This document shows positions 25,152 through 34,236 of a DNA stretch of 64,000 bases, one piece after another. Origin of the DNA: Celeribacter naphthalenivorans. Its GTDB lineage: Bacteria > Pseudomonadota > Alphaproteobacteria > Rhodobacterales > Rhodobacteraceae. The DNA lies in contig NZ_JAIVLK010000002.1 in assembly GCF_020524585.1 (NCBI RefSeq), forward strand, positions 62,001-126,000. The letters are read 5' to 3'. Under the pieces are notes generated by a model, which did no database searches, was not told where the DNA came from, and saw nothing but the letters and a program-made list of their open reading frames with translations. The position numbers and the translations under genes are program-made. Within the stretch, counting starts at the first letter, position 1; each line of letters opens with the position of its first letter.

Positions 25152-26525
25152 TTAGCGGTAGGTGACTTCTTTGCAGGCAGCCACGACTTCGTCGGTGGTC
25201 ACAAGCGCGAGTTTTTCGAGGTTGGCGGCATAGGGCATCGGCACATCTTTACCGGCACAGTTGATCACCGGCGCGTCGAGATAGTCAAACGCGCGCTGCA
25301 TGATCACAGCCGAGATGTGGTTGCCGATGGACCCGACCGGGAAACCCTCTTCGACGGTCACACAGCGGTTGGTCTTCATGACAGAAGCCAGCACGGTGTC
25401 ATAGTCGATCGGGCGGAGCGTCCGCAGGTCGATGACCTCGGCGGAGATGCCCTCTTCGGCCAGCTTGTCGGCGGCTTCCAAGGCGTAGGTCATGCCGATG
25501 CCGAAGGAGACGATGGTCACGTCGGTGCCTTCGCGCCAGATGCGGGCCTTGCCGAACGGAATGGTGAAATCTTCGAGGTCCGGCACTTCGAACGATTTGC
25601 CGTACATGATTTCGTTCTCAAGGAAGATCACCGGGTTCGGGTCACGGATCGCGGTTTTCATCAGACCTTTGTAGTCGGCGGCCGAGTAGGGCATCACGAC
25701 TTTGAGACCCGGGATTTGCGCATACCATGCGGCGTAGTCTTGGGAGTGCTGCGCACCCACGCGGGCGGCGGCCCCGTTCGGACCACGGAACACCATCGGA
25801 GCGCCCATCTGACCGCCGGACATGTAAAGAGTCTTGGCGGCGGAGTTGATCAGGTGGTCGATGGCCTGCATCGCGAAGTTGAAGGTCATGAATTCGACGA
25901 TGGGTTTCAGCCCGCCGAACGCAGCCCCCGTGGCGATGCCCGCAAAGCCGTGCTCGGTGATCGGCGTGTCGATCACGCGTTTCGGGCCGAACTCGTCCAG
26001 CATGCCTTGGGAGATTTTGTAAGCGCCTTGGTATTCGGCGACCTCTTCCCCCATGAGGAAGACGTTCTCGTCGCGGCGCATCTCTTCAGCCATGGCGTCG
26101 CGCAATGCTTCGCGCACGGTCTGGGTTTTCATCGGTGTGCCTTCCGGGAAATCCGGGGAGGCTTTGGACACCACCTCGACCGGAGCCGCAGCTTTCGCCG
26201 GAGCAGACGCCGGTGCTTCGGCCTCCGCAGGGGCCTGAGCCTCAGCAGCGGGGGCAGGGGCCGCGATGTCGTCCGCGCTCTCGCCCTCTTCGACGAGGAT
26301 CGCGATCACCTCGTTGACCTTCACACCCTCGGTGCCCTCGGCCACGAGGATTTTGCCGACGATCCCTTCGTCCACGGCTTCGAATTCCATCGTCGCCTTG
26401 TCGGTTTCAATTTCCGCGATGATGTCGCCGGAGGAGACGGTGTCGCCCTCCTTGACCAGCCATTTCGCGAGCGTGCCTTCTTCCATCGTCGGAGAAAGGG
26501 CGGGCATCAAAAGTTCGGTTGCCAT
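25152..26525 (-). CDS. pdhB: pyruvate dehydrogenase E1 beta subunit with lipoyl domain
   Basis: Beta half of the thiamine-diphosphate-dependent decarboxylase. The 457 residues include an extra N-terminal lipoyl domain (1-80, Lys43 in ETDKATMEF) joined by an Ala/Pro/Glu linker to the standard transketolase-like E1 beta domain from about residue 130 ([14 protein letters not shown]). This fusion is common in alphaproteobacteria. The lipoyl domain is almost the same as that of the next gene, pdhC, at both protein and DNA level. It lies 18 bases after pdhA. Confidence 0.96.
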   Translation of the reverse strand: MATELLMPALSPTMEEGTLAKWLVKEGDTVSSGDIIAEIETDKATMEFEAVDEGIVGKILVAEGTEGVKVNEVIAILVEEGESADDIAAPAPAAEAQAPAEAEAPASAPAKAAAPVEVVSKASPDFPEGTPMKTQTVREALRDAMAEEMRRDENVFLMGEEVAEYQGAYKISQGMLDEFGPKRVIDTPITEHGFAGIATGAAFGGLKPIVEFMTFNFAMQAIDHLINSAAKTLYMSGGQMGAPMVFRGPNGAAARVGAQHSQDYAAWYAQIPGLKVVMPYSAADYKGLMKTAIRDPNPVIFLENEIMYGKSFEVPDLEDFTIPFGKARIWREGTDVTIVSFGIGMTYALEAADKLAEEGISAEVIDLRTLRPIDYDTVLASVMKTNRCVTVEEGFPVGSIGNHISAVIMQRAFDYLDAPVINCAGKDVPMPYAANLEKLALVTTDEVVAACKEVTYR

Positions 26526-26543
26526 TGTGTCGTTCTCCCCGGA

Positions 26544-27569
26544 TCAGGCGTTATGCTGCGGAATTTCGTCCGCGTAGATGTCGGTCCAAAGCTCTTCGAG
26601 CGCCGGTTCCGGGCTTTCCTTGGCGAATTCTGCGGAGGCGTTGACCACGGCCTTGATGTCCTTGTCGATGGCCTTGAGATCGTCCTCGGTCGCGTGGTTG
26701 CCGGTCAGAAGGATAGACCGCACGGCCTCGATCGGATCGCGTTCTTCGCGCATTTTCTGCACTTCCTCGCGGGTCCGGTATTTCGCCGGATCGGACATGG
26801 AGTGACCACGGTAGCGGTAGGTTTTCACCTCAAGGATATACGGCCCTTTGCCCGCGCGGCAGTGGGCCACGGCACGCTCACCGGCCTCTTTCACGGCCAG
26901 CACGTCCATGCCGTCCACTTCCTCGCCTTCGATCCCGTAGGCCGCGCCGCGTTCCCACAGGGATGGCGATTTGGTCGAGCGGGCCACCGAGGTGCCCATG
27001 GCGTATTGGTTGTTTTCAATGACGAAAATGACCGGCAGGTCCCAAAGTTCAGCCATGTTGTAGGTCTCATAGACCTGACCCTGGTTGGCCGCGCCATCGC
27101 CGAAATAGGTAAAGGTGACGTTGTCATTGCCTTTGTATTTGTCAGAAAACGCCAGACCCGCGCCGAGCGGCACCTGTGCGCCAACGATGCCGTGACCGCC
27201 GTAGAAATGTTTCTCTTTCGAGAACATATGCATCGAGCCGCCCTTGCCTTTGGAATAGCCGCCCTCGCGACCGGTCAGCTCGGCCATCACGCCGTTCGGG
27301 TCCATGCCGCAGGCGAGCATATGCCCGTGATCGCGGTAAGAGGTGATGCGCTTGTCACCCTCTTTCGTGGCGGCCTCAAGCCCGACCACAACGGCCTCTT
27401 GGCCGATATAGAGGTGACAGAACCCGCCGATGAGGCCCATGCCGTACAACTGGCCGGCTTTTTCCTCGAAACGACGGATAAGAAGCATGTCTTTGTAATA
27501 GGCAAGAAGCTCGTCTTTAGAGACGTTGGCTTGGCTTGCCGGTTTGGACGCTGTTTTACGGGGTGCCAT
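26544..27569 (-). CDS. pdhA: pyruvate dehydrogenase E1 alpha subunit
   Basis: Binds thiamine diphosphate and decarboxylates pyruvate with PdhB. It has 341 residues. The thiamine diphosphate motif runs from GDGAANQG at 157-164 to ENN at 185-187, and the phosphorylation-loop region YRYRGHSMSDPAKYR is present. The N-terminal 15 residues are basic and Ala/Lys-rich. A GGAGGAGG sequence lies 5-8 bases before the ATG at 27569. It is the first gene of the pdh operon; an inverted repeat 29-48 bases upstream may be its operator. Confidence 0.96.
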   Translation of the reverse strand: MAPRKTASKPASQANVSKDELLAYYKDMLLIRRFEEKAGQLYGMGLIGGFCHLYIGQEAVVVGLEAATKEGDKRITSYRDHGHMLACGMDPNGVMAELTGREGGYSKGKGGSMHMFSKEKHFYGGHGIVGAQVPLGAGLAFSDKYKGNDNVTFTYFGDGAANQGQVYETYNMAELWDLPVIFVIENNQYAMGTSVARSTKSPSLWERGAAYGIEGEEVDGMDVLAVKEAGERAVAHCRAGKGPYILEVKTYRYRGHSMSDPAKYRTREEVQKMREERDPIEAVRSILLTGNHATEDDLKAIDKDIKAVVNASAEFAKESPEPALEELWTDIYADEIPQHNA

Positions 27570-27597
27570 CAGGCCTCCTCCTCCAAGATCACGGCTG

Positions 27598-27617
27598 ATA
27601 GTTTAGTGTTAAACTAT
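27598..27617. promoter_or_regulatory. 8+8 inverted repeat upstream of pdhA
   Basis: ATAGTTTA and TAAACTAT are separated by GTGT, 29 bases upstream of the pdhA ATG. A symmetric site in this position would suit a dimeric repressor of the pdh operon. The regulator is unknown; it does not match the FNR core TTGAT-N4-ATCAA. Confidence 0.5.
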
Positions 27618-27719
27618 ATGATAAAGGAGGTGAGCCACGATTGCACGGCTTTTCTGATATGCGCTGTGGGAGGCAGCTATGCGTTTTGGGAATGTCGGAT
27701 GCGCTGAACGGGCCGAGGA

Positions 27720-28187
27720 CTATAGTCTTCCATTCCCACAACGCAATGCAGTGATCCAATCCCGCTTACGCAACGGTTTTGATTTGTCACCGTGGGATTC
27801 ATAATAACTGTCTACGACAGTGTAACCAGTCGCCTCTGGGTCCAAAAATATTGCGCGGCTTTCTGCAAGGCGCACAAGGCCGCGTGTTTGCACAAGCCGT
27901 ATTCTCCCATCCGGTTTCGTAGCGTCCCTTCGATAGGAGGTCACTCCATTTGTCTTGGCGAGTAGGGCATGTTGCTCAAAGCAGGCGATAAAATCTTCAG
28001 GCGCCCCAGAGAAATGCATCGTTTTAGGAAAAGGGACAAAGGATAAAACTGTCGTTTGAAAGGTTAGGAACAACAGCGTCAGTATAACGAGGAGAACGCC
28101 AATGCTCTTAGATAATCTATCTGCGCGGCGTTGCCGCCGTTTCCACGCGGTCTTTTGAGGATCGTTCTTTGGCCTCACCGACGACAA
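27720..28187 (-). CDS. small membrane protein of unknown function
   Basis: The 155-residue protein starts from a TTG at 28187 (or GTG at 28178) overlapping the end of the transglycosylase gene. The N terminus is strongly basic (WKRRQRRADR), followed by one membrane helix at about 28-52 and a soluble part of about 100 residues, probably outside the membrane. No motif recognised. Its bases are clearly more AT-rich than the neighbouring genes, so it may be a recent arrival. It is the last gene of the set read from 28795. Confidence 0.6.
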   Translation of the reverse strand: MSSVRPKNDPQKTAWKRRQRRADRLSKSIGVLLVILTLLFLTFQTTVLSFVPFPKTMHFSGAPEDFIACFEQHALLAKTNGVTSYRRDATKPDGRIRLVQTRGLVRLAESRAIFLDPEATGYTVVDSYYESHGDKSKPLRKRDWITALRCGNGRL

Positions 28188-28795
28188 TACCCCAATTGCG
28201 CTTCATAGCGCGCCGCACGTGTCGCCACCCCGTCCGCTACATTCAGCAACCATGTCTTGCCGTTATGCGAGCCGCGCCGGTAGCCCGTGCGGCCTTCGTG
28301 ATAGGCGAGGTAGCTGTTGCGGGCGTCGGTGTTCGCAATCCCCAGGGCGGCGTTGTTGGTCGAGACATACCAGCCGATGAAATCGGTGGCGTCGCGGATG
28401 TTGCTGCGGCTGGCGCCTGCGCGACCCGGGCCGTTGCGGTAGTCGTCCCATGTGCCGTCGAGCGCCTGCGCATAGCCGCGGGCGGAGCTGGCCCGGCCTT
28501 TCGGGATGATGAACAAGACATAGCGCTTCGGCGGGCGGGCGGTCGCGCGGAAGGTGGATTCCTGATAGATCAACGCCATTTGCACATGCACCGGCACACC
28601 CCATTTGCGCGCGGAGGCCTCAAGCGCCCTTTGGTAATGCGGGCGCTCGCGGAAGATCGCGCAGGCATCTTCGGGGTTCGCAGGCGCGCCGCCATAGCCC
28701 CCACCACAGGCCGACAACGCCAAAAGACCCGTGCCACCCAAAATCATCCGGCGGCGGGTCAAAAACGGTGTGGTGTCATCGGCTGTCTGTGTCAT
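28175..28795 (-). CDS. lipoprotein lytic transglycosylase (SLT family)
   Basis: Murein-cleaving enzyme of 206 residues anchored as a lipoprotein. The signal sequence has a twin-arginine-like RRR followed by LLALSAC with the lipid-attachment Cys30. The SLT domain begins about residue 55 with the catalytic Glu79 in YQES. Later, SARGYAQALDGTWDDYR, NNAALGIANTDARNSYLAYHEG and the C-terminal Cys match the small EmtA-like transglycosylases. The start overlaps no neighbour; the FtsB-like gene lies 27 bases upstream in the same direction. Confidence 0.85.
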   Translation of the reverse strand: MTQTADDTTPFLTRRRMILGGTGLLALSACGGGYGGAPANPEDACAIFRERPHYQRALEASARKWGVPVHVQMALIYQESTFRATARPPKRYVLFIIPKGRASSARGYAQALDGTWDDYRNGPGRAGASRSNIRDATDFIGWYVSTNNAALGIANTDARNSYLAYHEGRTGYRRGSHNGKTWLLNVADGVATRAARYEAQLGYCRR

Positions 28796-28822
28796 CTTTT
28801 GCCTTTCGGGCAGGGGATGGTG

Positions 28823-29125
28823 TCAGCGGATCACGATCTCATCGGCGCGCAGATAGCCCAAAACATCGCGTGCCTGTTCATCCAAAAGATCCAGATCGAG
28901 ATAGCTGTCGGACAGGCGCAACGTCTTGTTGCGCATCACGGCCAGTTCTTCGTCCAGTTTGCCGCTCACCGCTTGCAACTCGGACAATTCTGCCTCGATC
29001 TGCAAGCGGCGAAACAGCCCGTATTCCCCTTGCACGGAGGCAAAGGTGAAATAGCCACCAAGGGTGACCATCACGCCGACGTACAGAAGCACGGTCAGCG
29101 ACGGGCGTTTGCGCGGATGAGCCAT
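28823..29125 (-). CDS. FtsB/DivIC-like septum formation initiator
   Basis: Bitopic cell-division protein of 100 residues. A short basic N terminus is followed by one membrane helix (about 9-30) and a coiled coil (about 35-75) containing LSELQAVSGKLDEELAVMRNK, then the conserved LDLLDEQARDVLGY region. In other bacteria FtsB bridges FtsL and FtsQ in the divisome. It is the first gene of a short unit with the transglycosylase. Confidence 0.88.
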   Translation of the reverse strand: MAHPRKRPSLTVLLYVGVMVTLGGYFTFASVQGEYGLFRRLQIEAELSELQAVSGKLDEELAVMRNKTLRLSDSYLDLDLLDEQARDVLGYLRADEIVIR

Positions 29126-29324
29126 GATAGGCTTCTTACCTTTTTGTATGAAAGATGCCCGACCGGGGTCAGGTCACCTGTACTGCCTCACGGGGCGTTC
29201 TCATTGGCGGAACCCCTCCGTAACCCTCTTATGCCACAGCCGATTCGCGCTGTGAATCCCAAAAACGAATCATCTGCAAAAAAATGCTGAAACGGATTCT
29301 GAGCCGCCCGAACACACTTGCGTG

Positions 29325-30539
29325 TTACTCTGCGGGCATCGGCTGCGCTGCAACGTCTGCCTTTCGCGCGGGCGTTTGACGTTTTGCGGACTTCTGAATG
29401 TCGCCCAGCCAAGCCACGGCAATGAGGATCAGCGCACCCAAGGGCATGAGCATCCAGCCGAGCCAGTCGGCCTTCTCATAATAGCCCATGATCACATGGT
29501 TGAAGAGCGCAAGCACCGTGCCCGCCGCGAAGACCAAAAGCCCTTGACGCCCCAGAAGCCGCAAGAAGGACAGCGCTTTCGACCCGGTCAAACGCGTCAC
29601 CCAAGGCAGGCAGGACAACACATAGGCCAGGGCCAGAGCATGGGTCATGCGGGGCAGGGCGAGGAAGGTCTTGTCATGCGACACCATGTTGAACGGCAGG
29701 CCCGCCTTGCCCAGAACCGCCATCTGATGGTTCATGAACGGCCCGAAGCCCGGCACATAGCGCCACGCGAGCACCACCGCGAGCCAACCGGTCGCGAGCC
29801 AAAAGAGCCATGGCGTTTTCGGCACGAACCGCTCGCCCCGACGTAGGAAAATCCCGGTCAAAAGCCCGACGACAAAGATGAATTGCCAGGCGACAGGGTT
29901 GAAAAACCAGCCGCCCGGATTGGGGTAATTCGGCAGGTTGATCCGCCAAATGCCCGCCGCCAGCCAGAGCGCCGCCGAGAGCCCCAAGAGCAACATCGGC
30001 CGCCAAAGCCCCAAAAGGATTATCAAAGGCGCACAGAACAACAGCACCGAATAGGCAGGCAGAATGTTCACATAGCCCAATTGATGCCCCAGCAACGGAA
30101 TGCCGATCAGCGCCTCGGCGGTGTTGCCAAACACTTGCCTGAGGTTGATCTTGGTCAGCAACTCATCGACGCCAAACCACGTGGCGCCTGCGGCAAAGAT
30201 CGCGATGGCCAGAGAGGTCAGCAGGATCTGCACCAAGTAGAGCGTCCAGGAGCGTTTCCACATTGGCGCCACAGCCTGCCACAGGCCTTTGTCGTGGCGC
30301 GCCTGAAACCGACCGGTGTAGGCCAGACCGGCGGCGATGCCCGACATGATGAAAAACGCCTCCGCCGCATCGGAAAAGCCGATGTTGCGCACGGTGAGAT
30401 ATTCAAAGGGATTGTGCGGCGAGTGATCGACAAAGATCATCAAGAGCGCCAGCCCGCGAAACGCGTCGATGCGCGGGTCGCGCGGGCGTTTCACAGGCGT
30501 GGCCAACTCATTCGGCACCGCGATGTCATGCCGGGACAT
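29325..30539 (-). CDS. opgC: OpgC, membrane protein modifying periplasmic glucans
   Basis: Multi-pass inner-membrane protein of 404 residues with about ten helices. The N-terminal signature RIDAFRGLALLMIFVDHSPHNPFEYLT is typical of the OpgC acyltransferase family, which in R. sphaeroides adds succinyl groups to osmoregulated periplasmic glucans. The start overlaps the opgH stop by 14 bases, and the order opgG-opgI-opgH-opgC equals that of R. sphaeroides. Succinyl specificity is inferred from that match. Confidence 0.9.
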   Translation of the reverse strand: MSRHDIAVPNELATPVKRPRDPRIDAFRGLALLMIFVDHSPHNPFEYLTVRNIGFSDAAEAFFIMSGIAAGLAYTGRFQARHDKGLWQAVAPMWKRSWTLYLVQILLTSLAIAIFAAGATWFGVDELLTKINLRQVFGNTAEALIGIPLLGHQLGYVNILPAYSVLLFCAPLIILLGLWRPMLLLGLSAALWLAAGIWRINLPNYPNPGGWFFNPVAWQFIFVVGLLTGIFLRRGERFVPKTPWLFWLATGWLAVVLAWRYVPGFGPFMNHQMAVLGKAGLPFNMVSHDKTFLALPRMTHALALAYVLSCLPWVTRLTGSKALSFLRLLGRQGLLVFAAGTVLALFNHVIMGYYEKADWLGWMLMPLGALILIAVAWLGDIQKSAKRQTPARKADVAAQPMPAE

Positions 30540-32334
30540 GGGTCACCTCCGGGCTTGCCACATCTGCGCGCGGCTCCGCCTGCCACCGACCAAGGATCTC
30601 GCGATAGCTGCGGATCACCGGGGCAGGGCGGCGCTCTTCGGGCACCAGAAACAGGGCATGTGTGAGCGGACGCGAGGTCCATGCAATCAGGAAGGGGGCG
30701 GCCACCATCGGCAAGCAGACCGGCAGGAGCCAAAGCGTCAGATCGGGCGCCACACGGGCGACCAAAGCCAGCGCCGCGCCGCCTGTGAGCATGATCCAAA
30801 GTCCCGCGCGGAAACCTTCCAGCAAGCTCAAAGCGCCTTCGCCACGCTGGTTCGCGGGCCAACCGCCATCGCGACCGGAGAGCACCTGAAGCACGGCTTT
30901 GGTCTGATACATCAGCATCAAAGGCGCAATCAGGGAAGACAGCAAAATCTCGGCCACCACCGACAAGCCAGCCCGAACAGAGCCGCCAAACCGGGCGGTG
31001 CGCCGCGTGCCCGAGGCTTCATAGAGAATGGCGAATTTCGGCAGGATCAAAAGCCCCATGATGCCAACGATCAGCGCGGTGATTTCCTTGGTCCGGTCGT
31101 CCGGGAAGACCGGGAACAGCATATGCGGCTCCGGGAAATAATTCGGCACGGGCGCGAGGATCGTCGCCACCACGGAGGTGATCAGAAAAGCGGCCCAAAG
31201 CACGGAGACGAGATAGGCGAAGATGCCCTGTAAAAACACAAAGCGCGACCAGCCGGCGATGCCGGGAGACAGCAAAAGCCGGGAATGTTGCAGGTTGCCC
31301 TGACACCAGCGGCGATCGCGTTTGGCGTAGGACAGGATGTTTTCCGGGCCTTCCTCAAACGAGCCGCTGATGGTGTGATCGACCTGCACGCGCCAGCCAC
31401 CGCGCGCCAAAAGGGCGGCTTCGACATAGTCATGGCTCAGGATGTGCCCGCCAAAGGGTGGCGGACCGGCCAGTTCCGGCAGGGCGCAGCTTTCGGCAAA
31501 GGCATTGACCCGCACCATGGCGTTATGGCCCCAAAACGGACCCGTGTTGCCCTGAAGCCGCTCAAGGCCACGGGTGAAAATCGGGCTGTGAAAGCTTGCG
31601 GCGAATTGCATCGCCCGGCCAAAGAACGACCGCGCGCCGATGATTTTCGGCAGGGTCTGCAACAGGCCAAGCTTCGGGTCGGCCTGCATCTTGGCGGCCA
31701 TCTCGCGCACGGCGCGGCCTTCCATCAGGCTGTCGGCATCGAGGATCAGCGCGAAATCATAGGCGCTGCCGGAGCGACGGATGAACTCTTCGATGTTGCC
31801 CGCCTTGCGTCCCCGGTTGTCGTCGCGACGACGGTAGAAAATGCGACCTTCTCCGTGTGTCTCGCGGATCAGGCGCAGATAGGTCTGACGCTCCAAAAGC
31901 GCAGATTCATCATTGCGGGTGTCGGACAGGATCGCGATGTCGGCGGCGAGACCTTCGGCGCGGATCGACTGATCCATCGCGGCGATGCGCGCAAAGGTCG
32001 TCACCGGGTCTTCGTTGCAGATCGGCACCAAGACGACGAGACGCGGGGCAGGGGATGTCAACTCCGGCGCAGGGCGGCGTTTGCCGACGCGCGGCGCGAG
32101 GCCGACGAAAGACAACGTCGCCCCCCAGGCGAGCCAGGCGGTGGTGACAAAAATCAACACCCCGCGCACCACGTCCCAAACATCGACACCGTCCTGAATG
32201 GCGGCATCGGCCAGAAGCGTCGAGGCGGTGAGGGCGGCCAAAAGCGCGAAACTTAGGGCCAGTGTGCGGATCAGCTTGGTGCGGGCATCAGCGGGCAGGG
32301 CCCTGCGCGCGGCCTTGCGAGGCGAAGAGGACAT
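30526..32334 (-). CDS. opgH: OpgH, periplasmic glucan glucosyltransferase
   Basis: Inner-membrane GT2 enzyme that makes the linear beta-glucan backbone from UDP-glucose. The 602 residues hold membrane segments near 22-46 and 56-80, the cytoplasmic transferase domain at about 95-350 with SDTR (137-140), DAD (199-201), the third aspartate Asp302 and RRWCQGN at 341-347, and further membrane helices in the C-terminal part. It is shorter than E. coli OpgH. It lies between opgI and opgC in one operon. Confidence 0.93.
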   Translation of the reverse strand: MSSSPRKAARRALPADARTKLIRTLALSFALLAALTASTLLADAAIQDGVDVWDVVRGVLIFVTTAWLAWGATLSFVGLAPRVGKRRPAPELTSPAPRLVVLVPICNEDPVTTFARIAAMDQSIRAEGLAADIAILSDTRNDESALLERQTYLRLIRETHGEGRIFYRRRDDNRGRKAGNIEEFIRRSGSAYDFALILDADSLMEGRAVREMAAKMQADPKLGLLQTLPKIIGARSFFGRAMQFAASFHSPIFTRGLERLQGNTGPFWGHNAMVRVNAFAESCALPELAGPPPFGGHILSHDYVEAALLARGGWRVQVDHTISGSFEEGPENILSYAKRDRRWCQGNLQHSRLLLSPGIAGWSRFVFLQGIFAYLVSVLWAAFLITSVVATILAPVPNYFPEPHMLFPVFPDDRTKEITALIVGIMGLLILPKFAILYEASGTRRTARFGGSVRAGLSVVAEILLSSLIAPLMLMYQTKAVLQVLSGRDGGWPANQRGEGALSLLEGFRAGLWIMLTGGAALALVARVAPDLTLWLLPVCLPMVAAPFLIAWTSRPLTHALFLVPEERRPAPVIRSYREILGRWQAEPRADVASPEVTHVPA

Positions 32335-32350
32335 GATCTGTCTCTCGGCC

Positions 32351-32563
32351 TCAGACCGCTTTGCCGGGCAGGATCAGGCGCAGAAGGCGGGGCCATTCGG
32401 CCCGCCGGGTGTCGCGTTCAAGCACTTGGCGCGGCATCTCAAGCGGCGCCTCGGGCGGCAACCAGTCCTGCGCCGCATCGAGATGTGCGTCGGTGTTCAT
32501 ATCTTTGCCCATATCCAATTCGGTCTGTTGAGAAGATCGCGTCAAAGTCAGTCCCTCATCCAT
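32351..32563 (-). CDS. opgI: OpgI-like small protein
   Basis: A 70-residue frame between opgG and opgH, ending 16 bases before the opgH ATG. The product is acidic and proline-containing in the first half, with a basic LLRLILPGKAV end. It has no membrane segment or known domain. R. sphaeroides encodes a small opgI of unknown role at the same place, which is the main reason for the name. The start is uncertain: ATG 32563 overlaps the opgG stop without a clear ribosome-binding site, and ATGs at 32512 and 32500 are possible. Confidence 0.6.
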   Translation of the reverse strand: MDEGLTLTRSSQQTELDMGKDMNTDAHLDAAQDWLPPEAPLEMPRQVLERDTRRAEWPRLLRLILPGKAV

Positions 32564-34236
32564 TGGTAAAGCCACGTTTCTGTTAATGTCTGTCCATAAC
32601 CCGTCAGAGCGGCTTTAAGTTCCGCAACATTTCCGGGATCGGTTTTCGCCTCGATCACAAGACGCCAGATATTGGTGCCGCTGACCTTGCTGACAATGGC
32701 CTGCGTGATCTCGCCACGGCCGCTGCTGACCTGCGGGACCAGCACGGCATCGGCAGGCAGAGAAGACAGAACGCCCCCCTCGAAATCGATCACGAATTTG
32801 CGGGTGTCGCTTTTCTGTTCAACGCCGGCCACACCGCCTTCGCCCACACGGGTGCGCAGGACGCGGGCGCGATCGACGCTGCGGTCGCCTTTGGGCGCCA
32901 TGCCCCAATGCAGCCGGTAGCCATATTCCAGCGCCGCGCCTTTGTCGAACGTCCCATCCGGCACCCAGAAGGCGACGATATTGTCGTTGCCCTCAAGTTT
33001 CGACGGGATCTCCACCAGACGCACGGTGCCCTTGCCCCAATCGCCAATCGGTTCGACCATCAAGGACGGGCGGCGTTCATAATGCGCTTGCGCGTCGAGG
33101 TAATCGTCGAAATCGCGGCTGCGCTGGATAAGGCCGAAGGACAGCGGGTTTTCTGCGCCCAGATAAGAACTCGCCAGACGCGGCGGATTGTTCAAGGCAC
33201 GCAGGAAAGTCTCGCCACCTCGGGTGTTGAGCACGAGATATTCGCTGTCATGCACAGAGGCGCGGAAATCGTCGAAACCACGCGGATCGGCGCCACCGAA
33301 GAGATACATCGAGGTCAAGGGCGCGATGCCGATCTGATCGGTTTTCTCGCGCAGGAACAGCCGGGCGGTGACCTCCATCTCGGTGTCCTCACCGGGGGTG
33401 ATGACAAAGCGGTAGGCGCCGGTCACGGATTTGCTGTCGAGTGCGGCATAGACCGTGATCGTGTTGGCGCCCGGCATGGGACGTTCGATCCAGAAATCGG
33501 TAAAGCGCGGGAATTCTTCGCCGCCCTGCATGGCGGTGTTGACCGCGAGGCCTCGCGCGGAGAGGCCGTAAACCGTCCCCCGACCCAAGGCGCGGAAATA
33601 GCTCGCGCCCAGGAATGCGATCAGCTCATCGAAGATGTCGGCACGGTTGAGCGGGTTGTGCAGGCGGAACCCGGCCACCCCCGGCATCGGCGTGTCCTCG
33701 GGGATTTGTTCGCTGACATTGCCGCCATATTCGAAATCATGGGTGGTGAAGTCCATCGGCTGGGCGCGGCCCTCGACGATTTCGAAAATATGCACCGGCT
33801 CCTTGAACAGCCATCCGAGATGGAAAGCGTGCAGGCGGAATTCCTGTCCCTCGTCTTGCCAGCGGGCATGGTCGGGGCGGAAGCGGATGCGTTGGTAGGC
33901 GTCGTAATCGAGACCGGCGAGCGCGCCTTCGATCTTTTCCGCCTCGTGCCAATTCTCACCGGCCGCTTTGCGCATTTCCTCGGAGAGCGCGTCAAAACTA
34001 AAGGGCGGGAATTCGGGGGCGGCGGGCGCGACAGGCTCTGCGGGCAGAGGGTCGGCTTCGGGGGCCGCGGTGACAGGGGCTTCGGTGACTGGGGCTTCGG
34101 CCTCTTGGGCCATCAGCAAAGAGGGCATCACCGCAGAGACGGCAACAGAGCCCGCCATAGCCGATAGAAACCGGCGGCGGCGCAGATTGTCAGGGGAAGT
34201 CTCAAGGGTTGCGGCGGAACCGGCGGGAATCGTCAA
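32548..34236 (-). CDS. opgG: OpgG, periplasmic glucan biosynthesis protein
   Basis: Periplasmic protein needed to process or branch the glucan made by OpgH. From a TTG at 34236 it has 562 residues; CGGAG lies 7 bases upstream. A GTG at 34299 would add 21 residues. A twin-arginine signal (RRRRFLSAMAG, then VAVSAVMPSLLMAQ) is followed by an Ala/Pro/Glu linker and then the MdoG fold with FSFDALSEEMRKAA, FRLHAFHLGWLFKEPV and FWVPDGTF. It is the first gene of the opgGIHC operon. Confidence 0.92.
   Translation of the reverse strand: MTIPAGSAATLETSPDNLRRRRFLSAMAGSVAVSAVMPSLLMAQEAEAPVTEAPVTAAPEADPLPAEPVAPAAPEFPPFSFDALSEEMRKAAGENWHEAEKIEGALAGLDYDAYQRIRFRPDHARWQDEGQEFRLHAFHLGWLFKEPVHIFEIVEGRAQPMDFTTHDFEYGGNVSEQIPEDTPMPGVAGFRLHNPLNRADIFDELIAFLGASYFRALGRGTVYGLSARGLAVNTAMQGGEEFPRFTDFWIERPMPGANTITVYAALDSKSVTGAYRFVITPGEDTEMEVTARLFLREKTDQIGIAPLTSMYLFGGADPRGFDDFRASVHDSEYLVLNTRGGETFLRALNNPPRLASSYLGAENPLSFGLIQRSRDFDDYLDAQAHYERRPSLMVEPIGDWGKGTVRLVEIPSKLEGNDNIVAFWVPDGTFDKGAALEYGYRLHWGMAPKGDRSVDRARVLRTRVGEGGVAGVEQKSDTRKFVIDFEGGVLSSLPADAVLVPQVSSGRGEITQAIVSKVSGTNIWRLVIEAKTDPGNVAELKAALTGYGQTLTETWLYQWMRD

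Noticed and set aside
23751-27707. Very long open frame (1318 codons) on the plus strand opposite the pdh operon
   Set aside because: It lies antisense to three certain genes and arises from GC-rich codon bias. Its translation is full of His/Arg/Gly with no recognisable domain.
27641-27754. Small plus-strand open frame after a perfect ribosome-binding site
   Set aside because: Not listed as a gene: TTG start, 37 codons, no recognisable features, and overlap with the end of the minus-strand gene at 27720. Kept only as a finding.
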